Positions 62,665-64,000 of a stretch of 64,000 nucleotides of DNA are shown one piece after another. The translations under genes were made by a program, and so were the position numbers. The notes beneath the pieces were generated by a model that was given only the letters and a program-made list of their open reading frames with translations, had not been told where the DNA came from and did no database searches. Source of the DNA: CAZPWF01 sp964590725 (GTDB taxonomy: Bacteria > Patescibacteriota > Saccharimonadia > Saccharimonadales > JACQNP01); assembly GCA_964590725.1 (NCBI GenBank), contig CAZPWF010000003.1:1-64000 (forward strand), in the 5' to 3' direction. Numbering within the stretch: the first letter of the stretch is position 1; the number at the start of each line of letters is the position of its first letter.

Positions 62665-64000
62665 GTGGCAAAACCGACTAAGTATGTGTTTGTAACGGGT
62701 GGTGTTCTTTCTGGGCTTGGAAAGGGCATCACTGCCGCCTCAATTGGTAACCTTTTAAAAGCTCGCGATTTAAAAGTAAACATTCAAAAATGTGACCCGT
62801 ATCTAAATGTGGATGCCGGTTTATTAAACCCAGCAGAGCATGGAGAATGCTTTGTCACTAAAGATGGGGCAGAGACGGATCTGGACTTAGGCCACTACGA
62901 AAGGTTCTTAGACCAAGAATTAACTCAGGGAAGCTCACTTATGAGTGGGCGAATCTTGCAAATGGTCATTAACGAAGAACGCTCCGGAAAGTTTTCCGGT
63001 AAGACAGTTCAGTTCATCCCGCACGTCACTAAGACAATACAAGAAGAAATTATCAAAGTTTCCAAGGGTTTTGACGTTCACATTGTTGAGATTGGTGGTA
63101 CGGTTGGTGATTATGAAGGGCTTAGTTTTGTAGAAGCAATTAGAGAGCTAGCATTTAGTGTTGGTCGAGAAAATTGCGTGTTTGTGCACGTGGTGTATCT
63201 GCCGTACTTAGGCGCAAGCCACGAGTTCAAGACTAAACCGGCTCAGAATGCTGTGCGTGATTTGCGTGGCCTGGGCATTGTTCCCGATGTTTTGGTTGTT
63301 CGCAGCGAAGAGGAAGCTATCAAATCAGTCATTGATAAATTAAGTATGTTTTCTGGGGTTGCTCCAGAAGCGATCGCATTACTGCCAAATGCGGCTTCAA
63401 TATATGAAGTGCCGCTTACTCTTGAAGATGCAGGAATAGCTAGTGTTATAGCCAATAAGCTTAATCTTAAGATGTCAAAGCCCAATCTAAAAGAATGGCG
63501 TAATGTAGTAGACAAAGCGACCGCGCGCTATAGCAAGAGAATAACCATTGGTGTTGTAGCCAAATATATGGACAATCAAGACACTTATATGTCGGTTTTC
63601 GAAGCTCTAAAATCAGCTGCATGGTGGAACAAATCTACACTGTCGATTAAATGGATAAATGCAGAAAAACTTGATGGCGACACCGATGAATTGTCGGCAA
63701 TATTCAAAGACTGTGATGGAATAGTTATACCTGGAGGATTTGGCACACGCGCTCTCGAAGGAAAAATAAAAGCAGCTCAGTATGCTCTAAAACAAAAAGT
63801 ACCATATTTGGGGCTGTGCCTAGGTTTGCAAATGGCGGTAATCGCTGCCGCACGAAATGCAGGAGTGAGCGACGCTTCGACGCCCGAACTAAATGACGGC
63901 TCAAAAAATCTCGTCATAAACACCATGCAGGGGCAAGAAGGCAAAGAAAACACCGGTGGCTCCATGAGGCTAGGCGATTACAAATGTAATCTAGAAAAAG
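62665..64000 (+). CDS. pyrG: CTP synthase, 5' part (continues past window end)
   Basis: 445 residues are visible and the frame is open at 64000. The GTG start has GAGAGGG upstream. The synthetase domain has FVTGGVLSGLGKGI (P-loop, about 8-21), CDPYLNVDAGLLNP and DGAETDLDLGHYERF. The glutamine amidotransferase domain begins near 288, with GIVIPGGFG and the nucleophile Cys in LGLCLGLQMA (near 388). It makes CTP from UTP, ATP and glutamine. The gap 62506-62664 before it holds no gene. Confidence 0.96.
   Translation, partial: MAKPTKYVFVTGGVLSGLGKGITAASIGNLLKARDLKVNIQKCDPYLNVDAGLLNPAEHGECFVTKDGAETDLDLGHYERFLDQELTQGSSLMSGRILQMVINEERSGKFSGKTVQFIPHVTKTIQEEIIKVSKGFDVHIVEIGGTVGDYEGLSFVEAIRELAFSVGRENCVFVHVVYLPYLGASHEFKTKPAQNAVRDLRGLGIVPDVLVVRSEEEAIKSVIDKLSMFSGVAPEAIALLPNAASIYEVPLTLEDAGIASVIANKLNLKMSKPNLKEWRNVVDKATARYSKRITIGVVAKYMDNQDTYMSVFEALKSAAWWNKSTLSIKWINAEKLDGDTDELSAIFKDCDGIVIPGGFGTRALEGKIKAAQYALKQKVPYLGLCLGLQMAVIAAARNAGVSDASTPELNDGSKNLVINTMQGQEGKENTGGSMRLGDYKCNLEK

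Noticed and set aside
1..64000. tRNA, rRNA or insertion sequence
   Set aside because: No cloverleaf-like stretch, rRNA segment, transposase or integrase frame was found on reading both strands.

Overview
The window looks like a chromosomal segment of a Patescibacteria/CPR bacterium, most likely Candidatus Saccharibacteria (TM7). The evidence is moderate GC, very tight gene packing, minimal versions of housekeeping proteins (ProRS without its editing insertion, RlmD-like enzyme without Fe-S cysteines, SecA without a zinc tail), a class I LysRS, a heliorhodopsin and huge low-complexity surface proteins. The lineage is inferred from gene content; there is no rRNA in the window. No tRNA, rRNA, CRISPR array or transposase was seen.

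Layout. 1-19267 is a surface-protein region: the 3' part of a giant fibre-like protein with two carbohydrate-binding-like domains, a kelch-propeller protein, a membrane-anchored penicillin-binding/beta-lactamase-fold hydrolase (minus strand), a coiled-coil membrane protein and a 2499-residue Gly/Thr-rich fibre protein. The non-coding stretches here (4024-4389 and 11531-11767) are full of hairpins separated by A/C-rich linkers. 19338-25405 holds parA-parB, lepB, an LCP-family ligase, a membrane protein and an HtrA protease. 25407-26920 is a two-gene insert (unknown protein plus HExxH metalloprotein) flanked by 45-bp copies of the htrA 3' end. 27017-37701 is information processing and envelope: prmC, prfA, rpmE, rpsB-tsf, three small ORFs, frr, uppS, rseP, a CPBP protease, proS and greA. 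37743-50749 holds lysK, an ABC exporter, DUF427, an interrupted msrA, a membrane protein, a heliorhodopsin with a divergent second copy, rRNA methyltransferases, a PD-(D/E)XK nuclease, serS and hpf. 50850-64000 holds secA, an M16 peptidase, prfB, the division/cell-wall module ftsE-ftsX-CHAP hydrolase-ctpA, an odd protein with a GC-rich tail, and the 5' part of pyrG.

How the genes work together. SecA and signal peptidase I can export and process the large surface proteins; LCP, UppS, FtsEX, the CHAP hydrolase, CtpA, RseP and HtrA form an envelope-building and quality-control set; the ribosomal and tRNA-synthetase genes make up most of the rest. The surface proteins plausibly mediate attachment to a host bacterium, the known lifestyle of cultivated Saccharibacteria (inference).

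Most notable observations: (1) a heliorhodopsin followed by a homologue in which the retinal-binding lysine is arginine and which carries a Lys/Thr-rich cytoplasmic-type tail; (2) a leader-peptide attenuator-like element in front of proS with mutually exclusive hairpins; (3) a 20-codon ORF resembling the N-terminus of class II LysRS directly in front of class I lysK; (4) a recurrent promoter layout with the -10 box 6-10 nt before the start codon, indicating leaderless mRNAs; (5) the htrA-end duplication around the two-gene insert; (6) exact repeats of 101-116 bp inside the giant fibre gene; (7) an in-frame stop splitting msrA.
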